Origin: Takakia lepidozioides
Taxonomy: Eukaryota; Streptophyta; Takakiopsida; Takakiales; Takakiaceae
Assembly (NCBI GenBank): GCA_030704615.1
Contig: CM060733.1
Coordinates: 9,050,001-9,114,000 of the forward strand
Direction of reading: 5' to 3'
Length of the DNA: 64,000 bases
In this document: piece after piece, positions 43,760 to 55,555 of the stretch
How the letters are laid out: each line of letters opens with the position of its first letter
How positions within the stretch are numbered: the first letter of the stretch is position 1
Translations under genes and position numbers: made by a program
The notes under the pieces: generated by a model
The model's input: only the letters and a program-made list of their open reading frames with translations
Told to the model about the DNA's origin: nothing
Database searches by the model: none

Positions 43760-44720
43760 AGCTCTCGATAGTTGTTGAAGACAGAAAGTTTGAGGTATGC
43801 CAATGACAACCTCTGCCAAGACTCTTTTTAGAACCTATAAGAGCTCGAATTTTGTTGTCTGATGTCTTCCCTACGTTTGCAAGTTTGGCTTCACGCCAAT
43901 CACAAAGTTTTATCACCATGGATTGCAACAATGTTGTAGGCATAATATGCTCAAAGGATGATCATGTCACCACATCTAATAACTGGTTGAAAGACATATC
44001 TGTAGCGGTAGTGTCATCATTGAGTACTAAATCAATCTCATCCAATCGCTCCCAATCTTGAATTGCATTATCCGAAAAACAAGCAGCGACCATAGCTACA
44101 TTGTAAGTTAATAACTCTAGTGAAGAAGAAAGCACACTGCTTAACTCATTGTCTATCATTTCTGGAGTTAATCCACGATGTCTTATGCGTCGTTTTGCAA
44201 GAATGTTGTAGGAAAGTGCATAAGTGTCGTCCATGTTAGAACATAATGATTGAATACAACCCTAAAAAATCCTCCAAAAGCTATGGTTGGTTCTTTGCAT
44301 AGCAACTCCGTGTCAGAGGGTATAACATCCTCAAACTTGAGTGCATTCTTTATGAAGTCAACATACACATCTTGAGCTACCACAAATTTACTCTCAAGCT
44401 CTGCCAACTCTTTTCTTTCATCGTCATAGTAAATGACTGTTGGGGCTGACGATTATTAATCACCTCATGTGTATGCCTCTCGTCTTCCCATATTGTGATG
44501 TAGTGCCTCGAATTATAGCCTGCAACAATTGGATGGTTACTTGAGTGTCCCCCAATATATCAATTCGTTCATCATTGAACATCAACCTTATACTTCAAGG
44601 TGACTCATGATCAATATATGGAGAAATGTTCTCTTGGTTTTCACATTATGTTGGTGAGTTGGGCATTTGTCGTATAGTAGACCGAAAATCAATGTGAAAA
44701 TCCACATCCGATACATTTCA
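43760..44720 (-). pseudogene. Broken unrecognised protein-coding remnant
   Basis: Several minus-strand frames in order look coding: DERIDILGDTQVTIQLLQAI (about 44560-44500), YYDDERKELAELESKFVVA with KFEDVIPSDTELLCKEPTI (about 44430-44280), then LAKRRIRHRGLTPEMIDNEL with SFNQLLDVVT (44234-43962). They need frame changes between them. I do not know the family; intron or decay both fit. Confidence 0.3.
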
Positions 44721-44865
44721 CGGTTACAAGTGTTTTGATTCAACGTTGAAGTTGCAGCGTGATTCAATCCCCGACGTGGGGGCCAGTAAAACCCCTCAGT
44801 ATCTTGTACCTGAATCCATTGATGGTTGTATTCATGGATCACCGGGGTCAAGTACATCATCGACA

Positions 44866-45234
44866 GCTCCTGATGCTGGAGAAGAAAAATTGCCAGCCAC
44901 TCTGGCTAGGCTCCAGCTGCAAGAGACTAATGACCAAGCATGTGTACAACATATTGATTCTAATATAGAAACTCTGGAAGCTTTCGGTCGAAAGGCTTTG
45001 TCTTCCTTTGACCGAAGTGTTGTCGAAGCTGCATTTGCCACGGCCACACTCCTAGAGCAACATGTGCAGAAAGCGCTGATGCAGTTTCTGAGATCAAAGA
45101 CTGAGGTCGTCATTGTGGGACCAACCAATTCAGACGTGACCACCCGTGTCCCAACCATCAGTTTCGTTCACATGACAAAGAGCTCCTCGGGGATTGTGCT
45201 TGAACTTCACAAGGCAGGGTGGTTCGCAATGTAA
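44866..45234 (+). pseudogene. C-terminal part of a class-V aminotransferase, inverted relative to its core
   Basis: The frame reads SVVEAAFATATLLEQHVQK, FLRSKTEVVIVGPTNSD and RVPTISFVHMTKSS, then KAGWFAM and stop. These are the closing blocks of the cysteine-desulfurase-like class-V PLP family. The central domain of the same kind of enzyme is on the minus strand at 45888-46310. A GTAAAT right at the end could be a splice donor. The upstream part of the ORF (from 44746) has no family resemblance. Confidence 0.65.
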
Positions 45235-45887
45235 ATGCGTATATAGAAGAAGAAGACTCCGGCCAAAGCCATATCATACTATATACTTAATAAAACGACC
45301 GTACAATATGTGCTCATGAAGGGCCAATATTTCAAAAGAAACCCACTGATTTGCTATTTTTTATGAATTTTCAGTGATGAAAAATTCAATATCACCCACA
45401 CCGTAGGTCCAAAAATGATGAAACCACCTGGATGCACCCCTACTCATCAAGAGCTTTCCAGGGGCATCAAAAGCCCAGGGGGAGCCTTGCAATTTGGGAG
45501 ATCTCAATATACATAAACAAAACAAAACAAACTACCTTGCTTAATATATTGATGTCCTTCAGTTATTTCCTTTTTCCTTAGGACTGCTTCTCATTTTGTG
45601 TCTCATTCGCTGTGTCTGAGAGTGTCTGCCTGATTCCCATTTGCCATACCCTAGCTCATCATATGTCTGCATGTAAATATATTTCTACTCACCTCTTTGT
45701 CCCTCCATGTGTTCAATTTCTGAATTCGGGTCCTGTATTTGAAAGCTGAGGTGAGGATCACTGGGTCAAGATGGAGGTGATTTCGCAGACACCACTGGGA
45801 GAAACAGAATATAAGTTCTCAATGTCAACAGTCAACTGCAGTCAATAAACTTTATTTTTAAAAAAAGGAAAAAAATGCCACTCATAC
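45235..45887. other. Spacer between the two aminotransferase pieces
   Basis: AT-rich, no ORF with recognisable content. It should contain the inversion breakpoint if the two pieces were once one gene. Confidence 0.45.
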
Positions 45888-46310
45888 CAATTCGGGCCAA
45901 AGCTTCCAAATACTCTGAAATTGCCAGAATCCCAGCACAACCCTCGTGAGAAGCGCCACCGAGCTCAAACTTATAAGGCAGATCACTGGGGGAGATGAAG
46001 CCAAAATTGGGTCCTTCCTCTTTCACATCATCAAAGTCGTCAAAAGTTCCAAACAGGGCAGCCATATGAGGCCCATAAGTTTTATATGTACTGAACACAT
46101 ACCAATCTACTCCCCATTTTGCAACATCCAGAGCCCTGTGGGGCGCATAAGCGACCCCATCGACGACTACTCTCACTTTTTTCGACCCTACCTTCTCCTT
46201 CACAAATTTCACAACGCTTTCCACATCAAGTATCTCTCCCAAAACATTTGAAACATGACTTACAATACAACAGATTCCGGCTTTAACATCTTCCACATTT
46301 GCCCAGTCGT
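45888..46310 (-). pseudogene. Core of a class-V aminotransferase (cysteine-desulfurase-like), fragment
   Basis: Reads DWANVEDVKAGICCIVSHVS, VLDVESVVKF-type (here ILDVESVVKF), VRVVVDGVAYAPHRALDVAK and WYVFSTYKTYGPHMAALFG, with the PLP-binding Lys in STYKTYGPH and an Asp/His pair before it, then YKFELGGASHEG and YLEALARIG. A donor-like GTATGAG follows at 45887. The N-terminal cofactor-binding part is not visible upstream on this strand, and the C-terminal part is on the other strand, so the gene is broken here. Family members act as desulfurases or related lyases. Confidence 0.7.
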
Positions 46311-46422
46311 AGCATATATGTCTACAAAATGCAAAGGGGCAGTCCTGGTTGCCATTTGTGACCAGCAGAAGTCGTATATGCCACCTTGTACCTCCGCCAC
46401 GTCCGGATCTGCGGTCAAACAC

Positions 46423-47866
46423 GTTTGACCAGATAGGGGAAGATGGTAGATACGACTAGGAGTCATGGCCAAAACTGCAACAGGATGACGTGGGCATGGG
46501 AATGTATGACTGCCAGTATTCACAACTGCACGTGGCGATTGCCGGTTGCCCAAGGAGTGTCTACGTGGACGATGCAAACATAAATGGATGAAACATATGC
46601 AGGATGTGATTGCAAATGACAACGTGTCAATCTACCATTGCTCACAGGGTTGGACATTCAGCTGCATTGGATGCAAGTGCATCTAACGGCTGCACACGAT
46701 GCATGTTACTAACGCGTGGGCTTGGTGGAGAACAGAGACAAGTCCCGAACATGCGTATGAGAGGCGACCATGCAGGTTCTATGATGGTTAAACCTGTGCA
46801 TTGCATTTTTCGAAAATCGGCAACACAATTGAAAGACAAAGGCTTGAGAGAAGACGAAACGATGCATTCAGTGGATACGCACCCTGGTGCAAAACACCGG
46901 CTAGTCATTCACATTCACAGTGATGCAAAATATGTGTAGACAAAAAGACCCAGCGGGTAGTTCAGGGCACCCAAAAACGAGTGGTGTTCGCTATACCGCA
47001 ATCTGCAAATGCACTGGCCTACTCAGAATCATGGCACATTGTGTGCGCAATGACTCTCATTAAATATTACAGGATGCCTTCACACACAAGAGCAGCAACA
47101 AACTTCATGACTGACATCCTCTCACAACTCCTCTACAGGGAGAACCCAATTGGACAGGGAAGCTTAGTGATGTGGTACCACGCCGCGTAGCCATATAGGT
47201 AGGGGTACCGACGCCCACAGGCGTCCAGCCTTTTGCTACAAGCAGATCTGTAGAAAAATTGAGGCACGGCCTCCCTTCGGTGAATGCTGCTGGTTCCAAG
47301 CCAGTGAAGCACAATTAAACAAGCCTCTTCCGCATGACGGCTAATTCGCTGTGCTTCTGCCTGCTCTGCAGCATACTGAATTGAATGCTCCCTCTGAAGG
47401 CGCTCCATGTTGCGGTGCCATTGAGTTGTGTGCGCAGTTCTCCTGAAGCGGGATCGCATGGTAGTCGTGTGATGATGGGGCAAGTTGGCCCACAACTATG
47501 ACCACAGCAAATGCGTTTGCATGCTAACCGTGTGATGCAAGGGCGACTTGCCAAACGACGAAGTGAACAGGGACGACGTAGACACTGTAAAGAAGCAAGA
47601 GCGATGAAGAGCGAGCAGAATGAAAGGCAAGTGGAGCGAAGTGGAGATATAATTTGCGCTCCCGCCAACCTGCTTCCCGCCAAATTCTAATGCAGTGGCA
47701 AAACGGGGGCACCGTTGCGAGCCAGACTATCAATGCATCATCAAACTGCCATGGACTGCAAGTTTAGGGGGGTGGGAAACACAAGGGAAAAAATTCCGAG
47801 TCAAGCTAACCGTCTACCAGCCTTCCTGACAAGGCAAACTGACCACCTTGCATGTCCACGATTCCG
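46423..47866. other. 1.4 kb with no clearly supported gene
   Basis: A minus-strand ORF at 47133-47495 (contains WHRNMERLQREHSIQYAAEQ and ACLIVLHWLG) has coding-like composition but no known domain. It could be a second CACTA-encoded protein, since the sequence on the far side of the LINE leads into the CACTA transposase. No terminal inverted repeat was identified. Confidence 0.35.
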
Positions 47867-47881
47867 TGTTTAGGCCACAGA
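47867..47881. repeat. Left 15-bp LINE target-site duplication
   Basis: TGTTTAGGCCACAGA, repeated exactly at 49138-49152 on the other side of the LINE. Confidence 0.9.
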
Positions 47882-49137
47882 TTGTACTCATAAGACGTTG
47901 TTTGCCGTAGCCTTGTTGCCATTGACCCCTCACCCAGTTTGAGCGGGAACAAAAGGGACAAAACCTACCTCTGTTAGGGGCTGACGTTGGTAGTAAGACT
48001 TACCTTCATATATAGAATTAATCCGGGTTTTCCAGATATCCTCTAGAAATCCCTTCACACAAGCATCAATCTGTTGTGTGTGATTTGCCCAAAAACTAGG
48101 CCTCAGGAGGGCCTGGGCTTTTGGCTCAGCCCCGAGACTTTCAAAGTTGGTAAACAGGGGTACAGGCACAATTCCCTTGATAGATTTGAAGAGAGCGTCT
48201 CTTTGGTGAGAGAACCCCGGACAGTGTATCAGAAAATGAATACTGTGTTCTGATTGCCCACACAACGGGCAATTGCACTCTCCCTTTCCTCTCTGCTTAT
48301 GTTTGCTGTTCAAAGGTAGGCTTCCTGCCCTGAGTTTAAATTTCAGTCTAGTGCCGAGAGTGGGTAGACCCTTGAGTTCATCCAAGATGTCCTCCCCCAT
48401 GTCACTGACTGGAAACAAGTTCAGGGAAGTTTTCTGCGTAACTTCATTTTCATTAGACAATCTCATGGCACCAGACATGGCTTTGGACACTATAGCCTCT
48501 GCCAGGACTTAGCCTCTGTTTCCAAGATATAGAGTCGATTAACTTAGGATATCTGGTGTTGGGCATATGTTGCAGCTGACCCCACCATATGTGCTTGAAT
48601 TCATCTCATCGGGAGCTTAAGGACGGAATGCCAAACTCACCCCCACCAGGTTTTGGAGCATGCTCACATACACTCTTTAAGCACCCCCACTGCAATGGAT
48701 TCTAGAGACTTAGCTTGGTTGGAGTTATCAACCCATATTGCAGATCTGTACTCCAAGGCAGGTCTAATAACGCGACAAAGCATGGTTTTCTTAACCTCGG
48801 AGTTGACCTCTCTGCAGTGGAAAAATTCAGTGAGCCCCAGAGCTTTGCCCTTGCCAGTTTGAACAACTTTCCGGATATGTGCATCCCAATTACAATTGGA
48901 GAAAAACTCAACGCCCAGGTAAGTGTAAGAAGGGAGGACCGGGATCTCTTGGCTACCCCACTGCCACTTAAGATCACTTCCTCCCTCTCCTCTGTCGTTG
49001 AATGCTACCACTGCACATTTGTTGTCATTAGCCTCTAGCCCCCAAAGATCAAAGTATCTCTTCGTGCAATCAATCAACTCTTGGAGATTGGTTTGAGTCT
49101 CCCCTATGCCTGCGAAGTCATCCGCAAACATAAGGGC
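47882..49137 (-). mobile_element. 5'-truncated non-LTR retrotransposon (LINE), 1256 bp
   Basis: Minus-strand ORFs encode the end of a LINE reverse transcriptase: MFADDFAGIGE (the F/Y-ADD catalytic box, 49131), YLGVEFFSN, then the C-terminal part with a CPLC..H..C cluster (CPLCGQSEHSIHFLIHC) and PLFTNFESLGAEPKA. Between them near 48490-48660 the frame shifts. The element is cut off just upstream of the catalytic box. The 3' end matches the intronic fragments at 24187 and 25898. It is flanked by exact 15-bp target duplications. Confidence 0.9.
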
Positions 49138-49152
49138 TGTTTAGGCCACAGA
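49138..49152. repeat. Right 15-bp LINE target-site duplication
   Basis: Second copy of TGTTTAGGCCACAGA, identical to 47867-47881. Confidence 0.9.
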
Positions 49153-49604
49153 ATACGCTATTGGTTACAAGCCTAACGCTGGATTGTACAGCCAGTGTTC
49201 GCCATGGGTATGACGAGTGCAGAAAGGCAATTGCGACTATGTGAGTGTAGCATGCATGATGCAGCAAAGTAAGAAATTGCATACTGCTTCTTGTGAAAAT
49301 TGAAGTGGAGTGGGTACTTCTGCAAAGCCTCCATACTGGTGGCATCGTGACATGGAAACATCATCCGACAAAAATGAGGGGAATGGGTAAGGGTTCTTCT
49401 CAACAATAGCACAGAATTGCACAAGCCATGGTGGTGGCTCTGCCAGAAGTTCAAACCAACATTAACAGTCATGGTAATGGCGTGCTAGTCATAGTGCATC
49501 CTGCAAGAAATCTTAGCCCCTCTACACTACAGGTGAACTTCACTACCACCCATGGACCTCTTGAAATCTGGATGGCAGTGAACAAGCATGCTGCCATAAA
49601 AGCA
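49153..49604. other. 3' region downstream of the CACTA transposase
   Basis: No supported ORF. Contains CACTACAGG at 49529 and CACTACCAC at 49543; these resemble CACTA terminal motifs, but no matching inverted end was found. Confidence 0.4.
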
Positions 49605-52600
49605 TTACACATCAACGTCAGGCAGCTCGTCCGGGCTGTCATCTTCTTCCTCATCGGTACTGTCATTCTCCACCACAATGGGGGCCTCGTTGCGCACATC
49701 CCTGTATAGTGAGGCAAGAACTTCGGGAGTCACTTCAATTGTCTGACCCAAATTCAGGCCTGCAACATGTGTCTCTTCGACTCGTTCAGGGGCTAAGAGG
49801 CCTTCCACACTACGAAGATCATCGTTACCAATTGACACATCACAAACCACCCGAGAAGATCTGGGGCTTTTCTCAAGGACCACATTCCACTGAGGTTCAT
49901 GAACACAAGTGCTGAAAAATACCTGCTCCATTTGTGACAGCAGCACGAATGGCTGCTCTTGTGGAGCCAACATTTGGGAGAAATTCACCAATGTGAACCC
50001 ACAATCATCCTGCTTCATGGATGCATGCTGATTGCGGCTCCCCTTCTTTTCCCGAACCCAAGAACACAACATCACAATGGGCCTTGTCTTCCCATAGTCA
50101 ATTTCCAGTATCTCCCTAATGACACCCACGTATCGCAGGCTTTCTACCACCTCCTCTCCTGCACTATTTGTAGATACATGGTGGAAAACAGATGACACCC
50201 CTGAGTCATATGACACTCTACTTGTGCCAATATTGGTTGAAGACACCCTGTAGTGGTTTCCATAACCTGACATGCTATTGTATGAAGTTGCAATGATCGA
50301 GGGAGGCCTGGACAAGTCCAACATTTGGCAATACATGGGATCAGATTCAGAATTGGGAATCCTTGCCACATGTGAGCGCATAGCATCAACCAGCCAGTCT
50401 GCATATTTGGGAGGAAGAGCCAAGTCAGGTGGGTACTCATAGTCCTCCCCGTGAGCTGCCCTCCCTTCAGCACGTTCTTCCTGCAGAAACAACCAGCAAC
50501 TTGCCTCCACACGTGCTCGAATTGTTTCATACATCCTGACATATATGAATGTGTCCCTCCCGTGAGAACCAACACGTGCACATAATGCAATTACATGACA
50601 ACCAACAACTACAAACAGGCATAAACAGGAAGGGAATGAACTGTTGCATTGTCACCTTTGTTAATGAGCTTCTCACTTACTCGAACATGGCGCGCGCATG
50701 CTAAGATAGTTTTCAATGATGTACTGGTGGAGAACTGAACACAGATCTGCCGTGAATTTGCGGGGTTTCCCTGCTCCTTCCAACACGCAGCCAGACACGG
50801 ATTCCTCCTCTCTTGCATCCCACACTCTCCGTCTAGTAGCATCAAAACTGGCCGTGTACTCTGTGCAAAAGCCAAGAGCCTCCTCAAACATGTAGCCCTC
50901 GGCCATACTGCCTTCGGACTTTGCCATGTTGTGAACGTACCCTTTGTAATCCTTCATAGCCCGCTCCACAGGGTACATCCACCGGGAGGTCACAGGGCCA
51001 CACAAATCCAGCTCGTCAACTAGGTGAATAAGCAAATGCGTCATTATATCAAAAAAAAAAGGGTGGGAACTCTTTTTCAAGGAGGCAGAGTGTGGCAGTC
51101 GCCTCCTTCTTCAGCTCTTCGTGCTCGCTGGGATCAACCACTTTTGCACAAAGTTTGCGAAACACTCGGGATACTCGCAATATGGCATTTCGTACGCCCT
51201 TAGCCATTAAACCACGTAGAGCAAGAGGGAGAACTTGCTGCATAAGCACATGGTAGTCATGTGACTTTAATTGTGAGAGTTTTTTTTTAACAACATGTTT
51301 TTTAAAGGCAGATGCATACCCCGTTGGCACTTTCAGCTTTGTGATTGTGTTCAGGAACACCCTCAGCTCATCTCCTATGAGCACATAGGGCGCTGCGGGC
51401 ATCACGAATGTGTTCTCCCTCGTGGGATGCCTTTGCAACCACAGGTGGGGATGAATGCCTTGTAGCTCAAAGTCACGACGCACCGTCATGGTATCCTTTT
51501 CCCCAAAAATTGTCTTGATGATATTTTCTGTGACATTCTTCTCGCAATGCATCGTGTCAATGGTGTGGCGGATCAGTAGGTGCTGCAATTCATGTGCCAA
51601 AACAATTCACAATAAAGTCAAATGGTGACACAAATATGCCAACACACTAACACACATATGTGAATAAAAAACAAATGCACAAATATGCGAAATAGACAAG
51701 CATGAGTGAGGAGTCCCCGTACCTCCCAATAAGGCAGACGATACAAAATGGACAGCCGCTTGACACCATGGATTTTTGAGGGATCAGCCTCTGCGATTGA
51801 TTCCTCTTCCTCAACCCATTTTGAGTATTCCTCAGCACGCGTCTTGATTTCACTGCCTGTCAGGAGCAGTGAAGCATGTCTCATTTCTCGTTCGCCATTG
51901 AAGAGCCTAGATCTCCTGTATGCATGGTCGGTGGGAAGAAATCTCCGGTGCCCCTGGAATATAATTTTCTGACATGCTGCTGAATACCACAAATCAACTC
52001 TAGAGCCACAGGCAGGGCAACCTACATAGCCTTGGTGAACTTGACCTGCTAGCAGGCCGTACGTTGGGAAGTCGTGTATGCACCACATTAGGATGGCCCG
52101 CATGTTGAAAGCCCGTTCATCATGAATGTTGGCCACATCATGGGCTGGGACTCCCACCCACAATTCCGCCAGCTCCTCCACGAGGGGTTCGAAATACACA
52201 TCAATGTTCTCCATCTTCACGGACTCCTTAATGAGCAGCGACAACATGACAAAGAGTTTCTTGGTCACCAACCAAGGAGGTAAATTGTAGTTGAGTAGTA
52301 GGATGGGCCACGTTGACCAACTCGTGGATTTTGCACCATAAGGATTCACCCCATCCAATGCCAAACCAAGATGCAGGTTGCGTGGATCTGATGCGAACTC
52401 CGGCCAAGTGTTGTCAATGTGCGACCAGGCTTTGCTGTCTGCAGCATGACGAACGAGCCCATCCTTGCTTTTGTGATTGATATGCCAACTCATGAGCTCT
52501 GCCACCAATTTCACTCTAAACATTCGTTTCAACCTGGGTATGAGAGGGAAGTGCCGCAAAACTTTCTTAGGCACCTTCCCACGACCTGCAAAATACCTTC

Positions 52601-53957
52601 CACTTTGGCACTTTGGGCAAAACTCCGCTTTTTCAAGCTCTCCACGGAACAACACACAACCCTGTTCGCAGGCATGAATCTGTTTGTATGCTAGCCCCAT
52701 CCCGGCGATCATTGTTTTTGCCTCATAATGTGATTTCGGTAACGCATTCTCTTTATGCAAAAACGAATCATTCAGTAATGACAGGAGCTCATCCACAAAC
52801 GCATTTGTACACTTGTGGGTCGTGCAACAATTCAGCAGCATCAAAGTTGCTGTCAATCTACTGTGATGACACCCTTCATACAAAGGAATCTGTGACTCAC
52901 TGAATATTTTGTCGTAGTCTCCCTCATATTGTTGCCTCTCATACTCCGTCGCCATCCCACCTCCGTCGTGCAACCCAGTCGAATTTGTGGCATTGTCTGG
53001 TTCCTCAGTGCTTGCATGGGGAATGTCAAATTCATCTTCATTCGCTTGACAAGTCGCGTCCCTTCTGATTCTGTCAGTTGTTTCAAAAGCCTCTTGCAAA
53101 TCACGTTGCATCTCCTGTTGTAAAAGTTGTTCTTGGTCAGGTTCACCCACATCCCTCGTTTCAGGTGTAGGACTGGACGGTCCTTCCTCCCCGTCCGAAT
53201 CTTCATCATACATAATGTGAGCCTGCAATTTGCATTTGCAGCACTAAAGCATGACTCAGCAGTGCAGATACATCAGTAAACGCGAAATGACAAATCAATG
53301 TGTTAGCTGGTATGCCTTGGGCCAGTTCAAATATTGTTCAGGAATGAAGCCATTTTTTGCTTCTTGGAATTGTGCTTGATACATTCACTTCAGTAGTTCA
53401 ACAATGCGCTTGGCTATTATCAATACTTATCCTTGCGGATCCAAGGTTGTCTTTGAGGTTCATCCTCGAATTCTAATCGCAACGAATTGAAACGCCCCCG
53501 TTAATCTTGAAGTGTTTTGGGTGCATGTGTGGAGGTTAGGACACACGTCATGCGATCGTGAAATTAGGTGTAGCCATGCTTAGGACTACCAACGGCATAA
53601 AGTGTAGTCACGGCCATGACTACCCACGGCCCCACAGCCAACGTCTGTGAGACACGTGTTTTGTTAGGCAGTCATGGCGCTCCTGACTAGCGGTGATTTG
53701 AAAAAATGGGACCCCATCTTGAGCAGAGACATCAGGTCGGAAATGCGTGTGGAGTAAGTTGTAGGGTACCTCAGGTTCGGGTCCCTGCGATGCAAGAGGA
53801 GGTGATTCTTTACTGTCTTGCATAGCTTCCACTTGCCACCATGGCACTCTGAGCAACTACACAACATTTTCTTCAGGTTGTTTGCTGTGGCGTAGGCATC
53901 CTCAAACCTCCACAGGTTGTGGTCTCGCAAACTCATTCTCCGCCTATCCCCTGTCAC
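49605..53957 (-). pseudogene. CACTA (En/Spm) transposase gene, TNP2-like, multi-exon, frameshifted
   Basis: Coding blocks on the minus strand: an N-terminal piece at about 53957-53710 (CSCSECHGGKWKLC and TVKNHLLLHR, like the transposase-associated domain). Then a 500-codon exon 53222-51723 with the Transposase_21 core (LALDGVNPYGAKSTSWSTWP, ELAELWVGVPAHD, LMWCIHDFPTYGLLAG). An exon from 51582 holds HTIDTMHCEKNV and DUF4218 (LLIHLVDELDLCGPV, RWMYPVERAMKDYKG). The last exon, 50550-49605, holds a DUF4216-type region (RYVGVIREILEIDY, DDCGFTLVNF). A frame change sits on an A-run near 51050. CACTA transposases bind subterminal repeats and cut and paste the element in the nucleus. Splicing of the first and last introns is not settled. 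Confidence 0.85.
53229..53663. other. Intron or spacer of the CACTA gene with short dyad
   Basis: No ORF. Contains a perfect interrupted dyad GTAGTCA-CGGCCA-TGACTAC at 53604-53623 and repeats of GACTACC[AC]ACGGC, of the kind CACTA proteins bind in subterminal regions; that link is inference. Confidence 0.4.
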
Positions 53958-53965
53958 ACTCGACC

Positions 53966-53981
53966 CCCCCCCCCCCCCCCT
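53966..53981. repeat. Poly-C run
   Basis: About 16-17 consecutive C immediately upstream (on the coding strand) of the first CACTA coding block. The length is uncertain in any assembly. Confidence 0.8.
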
Positions 53982-54204
53982 TCTTACATCTTGATCGTCG
54001 TGCTACGTTTAGGGAGGCGATGTGCTCATGCGATGGTCAAGCACGCGGCCACTGCACCCATTACCGACTATGAGAGGCTAAGAGAAGCTAACATTGCTCG
54101 CATCAAGCTCGTTGAAGCGGAGCTGCTGAAAGACATAGCACAGCGAGTTCACTTTTGAACTATCAAAGTCACTCTTTCCGCAGAGGTTTGCAGCTTGTGG
54201 AGCT

Positions 54205-55445
54205 TGATTTCATGCAATGTAGGTAGCTTTGCGAGTTCCTAAGACACCATGAAGAGGATGAGATGAGTGAGAATGGGGGATAGGTGGGTGGTGGATGATG
54301 GACTTTATTTTATGAGTAACGGTTAGTAGATGTTCTAGTTTGTGATAGAAGGTTGTGGGTATGTCAGCGTAGTGGGGGTTTTGGACGTGCATGATGCGGA
54401 TTCGGGTGGGTTCTTTTTGCCTGAGGTATTTGGGAAAAGGGGGGGTATGGATATATTTAAGCTGGTTTGGGTCAATTGTGGCTATTAGCTTGACCTCCGC
54501 AGGGAGGCGTAGAAGTGGGTGGGAGGTGGTAGGTGTGCTTTGATGTGTGAGGATGATGACGGTTGAAGCATAAGAAGAGGAATGTGCAGCAAATTTGGTC
54601 CATTGAAGAGCTTCATGGGAGGTCCAGGTGGGGGGTGAGCGAGACCACGGCCTTCCCAGGTATGCTGGGTAGCATTACCAGAGGCCCCGAAGATGCAATC
54701 TCTATTATGCGGGTTGGCAAAGGTGTCGAGTTCCATAGGGCAGGCTAGTGGGTTGGAGTAGTATGAATGAGTGATCTGAAATGTTTGGATAAGTAAGGTG
54801 AGAATATCTTGGGGAATAGTATGATGTGCGCTTGCCGTTTCTAGTCGCGCAAGGGAACGTGGTTTTTTAGGCGGAGTGTCTTTGAGATAGCGGTCGATAA
54901 GCCAATATACTTCTGTGCCAAAACCTTGTTGAGGTGGAAGTAGCTCATGTGAGTATGTCTTTGGGGCAGAATACTTGCTCCATAGCCATGTTAATCTATT
55001 GGTGGGGATAAGCCCTATGTAATGGCCGTTTTGTGCATATATACTAGAAAGGCGAGGTCCCCTGCGGATTAGAGGTTGGGCATGTTGGATATCTTTGTCC
55101 GGGTTGCAGCTATGCATATGTGTACGTTGGGGCCGAGATCGGTTTATAAACGTATCTATTGTCTATATGTTGAATGGGGGTGGCATGTTGTTGGTGAATA
55201 TGTGTTAGGTAGTCAATGTTAGTGGTTTTGTAGAACGTGGTGAGAAAGGTGAGATTGTGGTCGGGGTCACATTCATCATATGGGCCAAATAGATCATCTT
55301 CTATTTGCCATGTATTGTCTTCATCAGAGTAGCCGGCCCACTTGCAATGGTAGTAGAGCGCAGTGTAGGTTATGCTCGCATGGTGGAGTGGGCGGGAGAT
55401 CGCCGCATGACGCGGGTCGTGAAAGTGGCTACACTTTTAGGGTTG
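54205..55445 (-). pseudogene. Chromodomain-containing ORF with an unrecognised C-terminal region, damaged
   Basis: On the minus strand a frame opens after a TAA near 55440. It reads a chromodomain-like core ALYYHCKWAGYSDEDNTWQI (about 55370-55310) and FGPYDECDPDHNLTFL, then a stop after YTYA at about 55115. The same frame continues for 210 codons to 54485 (GTEVYWLIDRYLK, ACPMELDTFANPHNRD, IFGASGNATQHTWEGRG). A frameshift near 54505 leads on to LIATIDPNQLKYIHTPPFPK and QNPHYADIPTTFYH. About 400 residues in all. The middle part faintly resembles ORFs I associate with algal retroelements and DNA-methyltransferase-like domains, but I cannot confirm that. Confidence 0.5.
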
Positions 55446-55555
55446 AGGGGTGCATTAGTTCGTCATCTCCTCCATTATGTTTTCTTTGTCATGTTACACT
55501 CAGGGAACTAGTGGTTGCTTTAGGGTTTACAACACCTTCCATGGGGCGTCCAATG

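Noticed and set aside
49529-49551. CACTACAGG and CACTACCAC as the terminus of the CACTA element
   Set aside because: They lie within 80 bp of the stop codon and no matching TGTAGTG end or 3-bp duplication was found on the other side.
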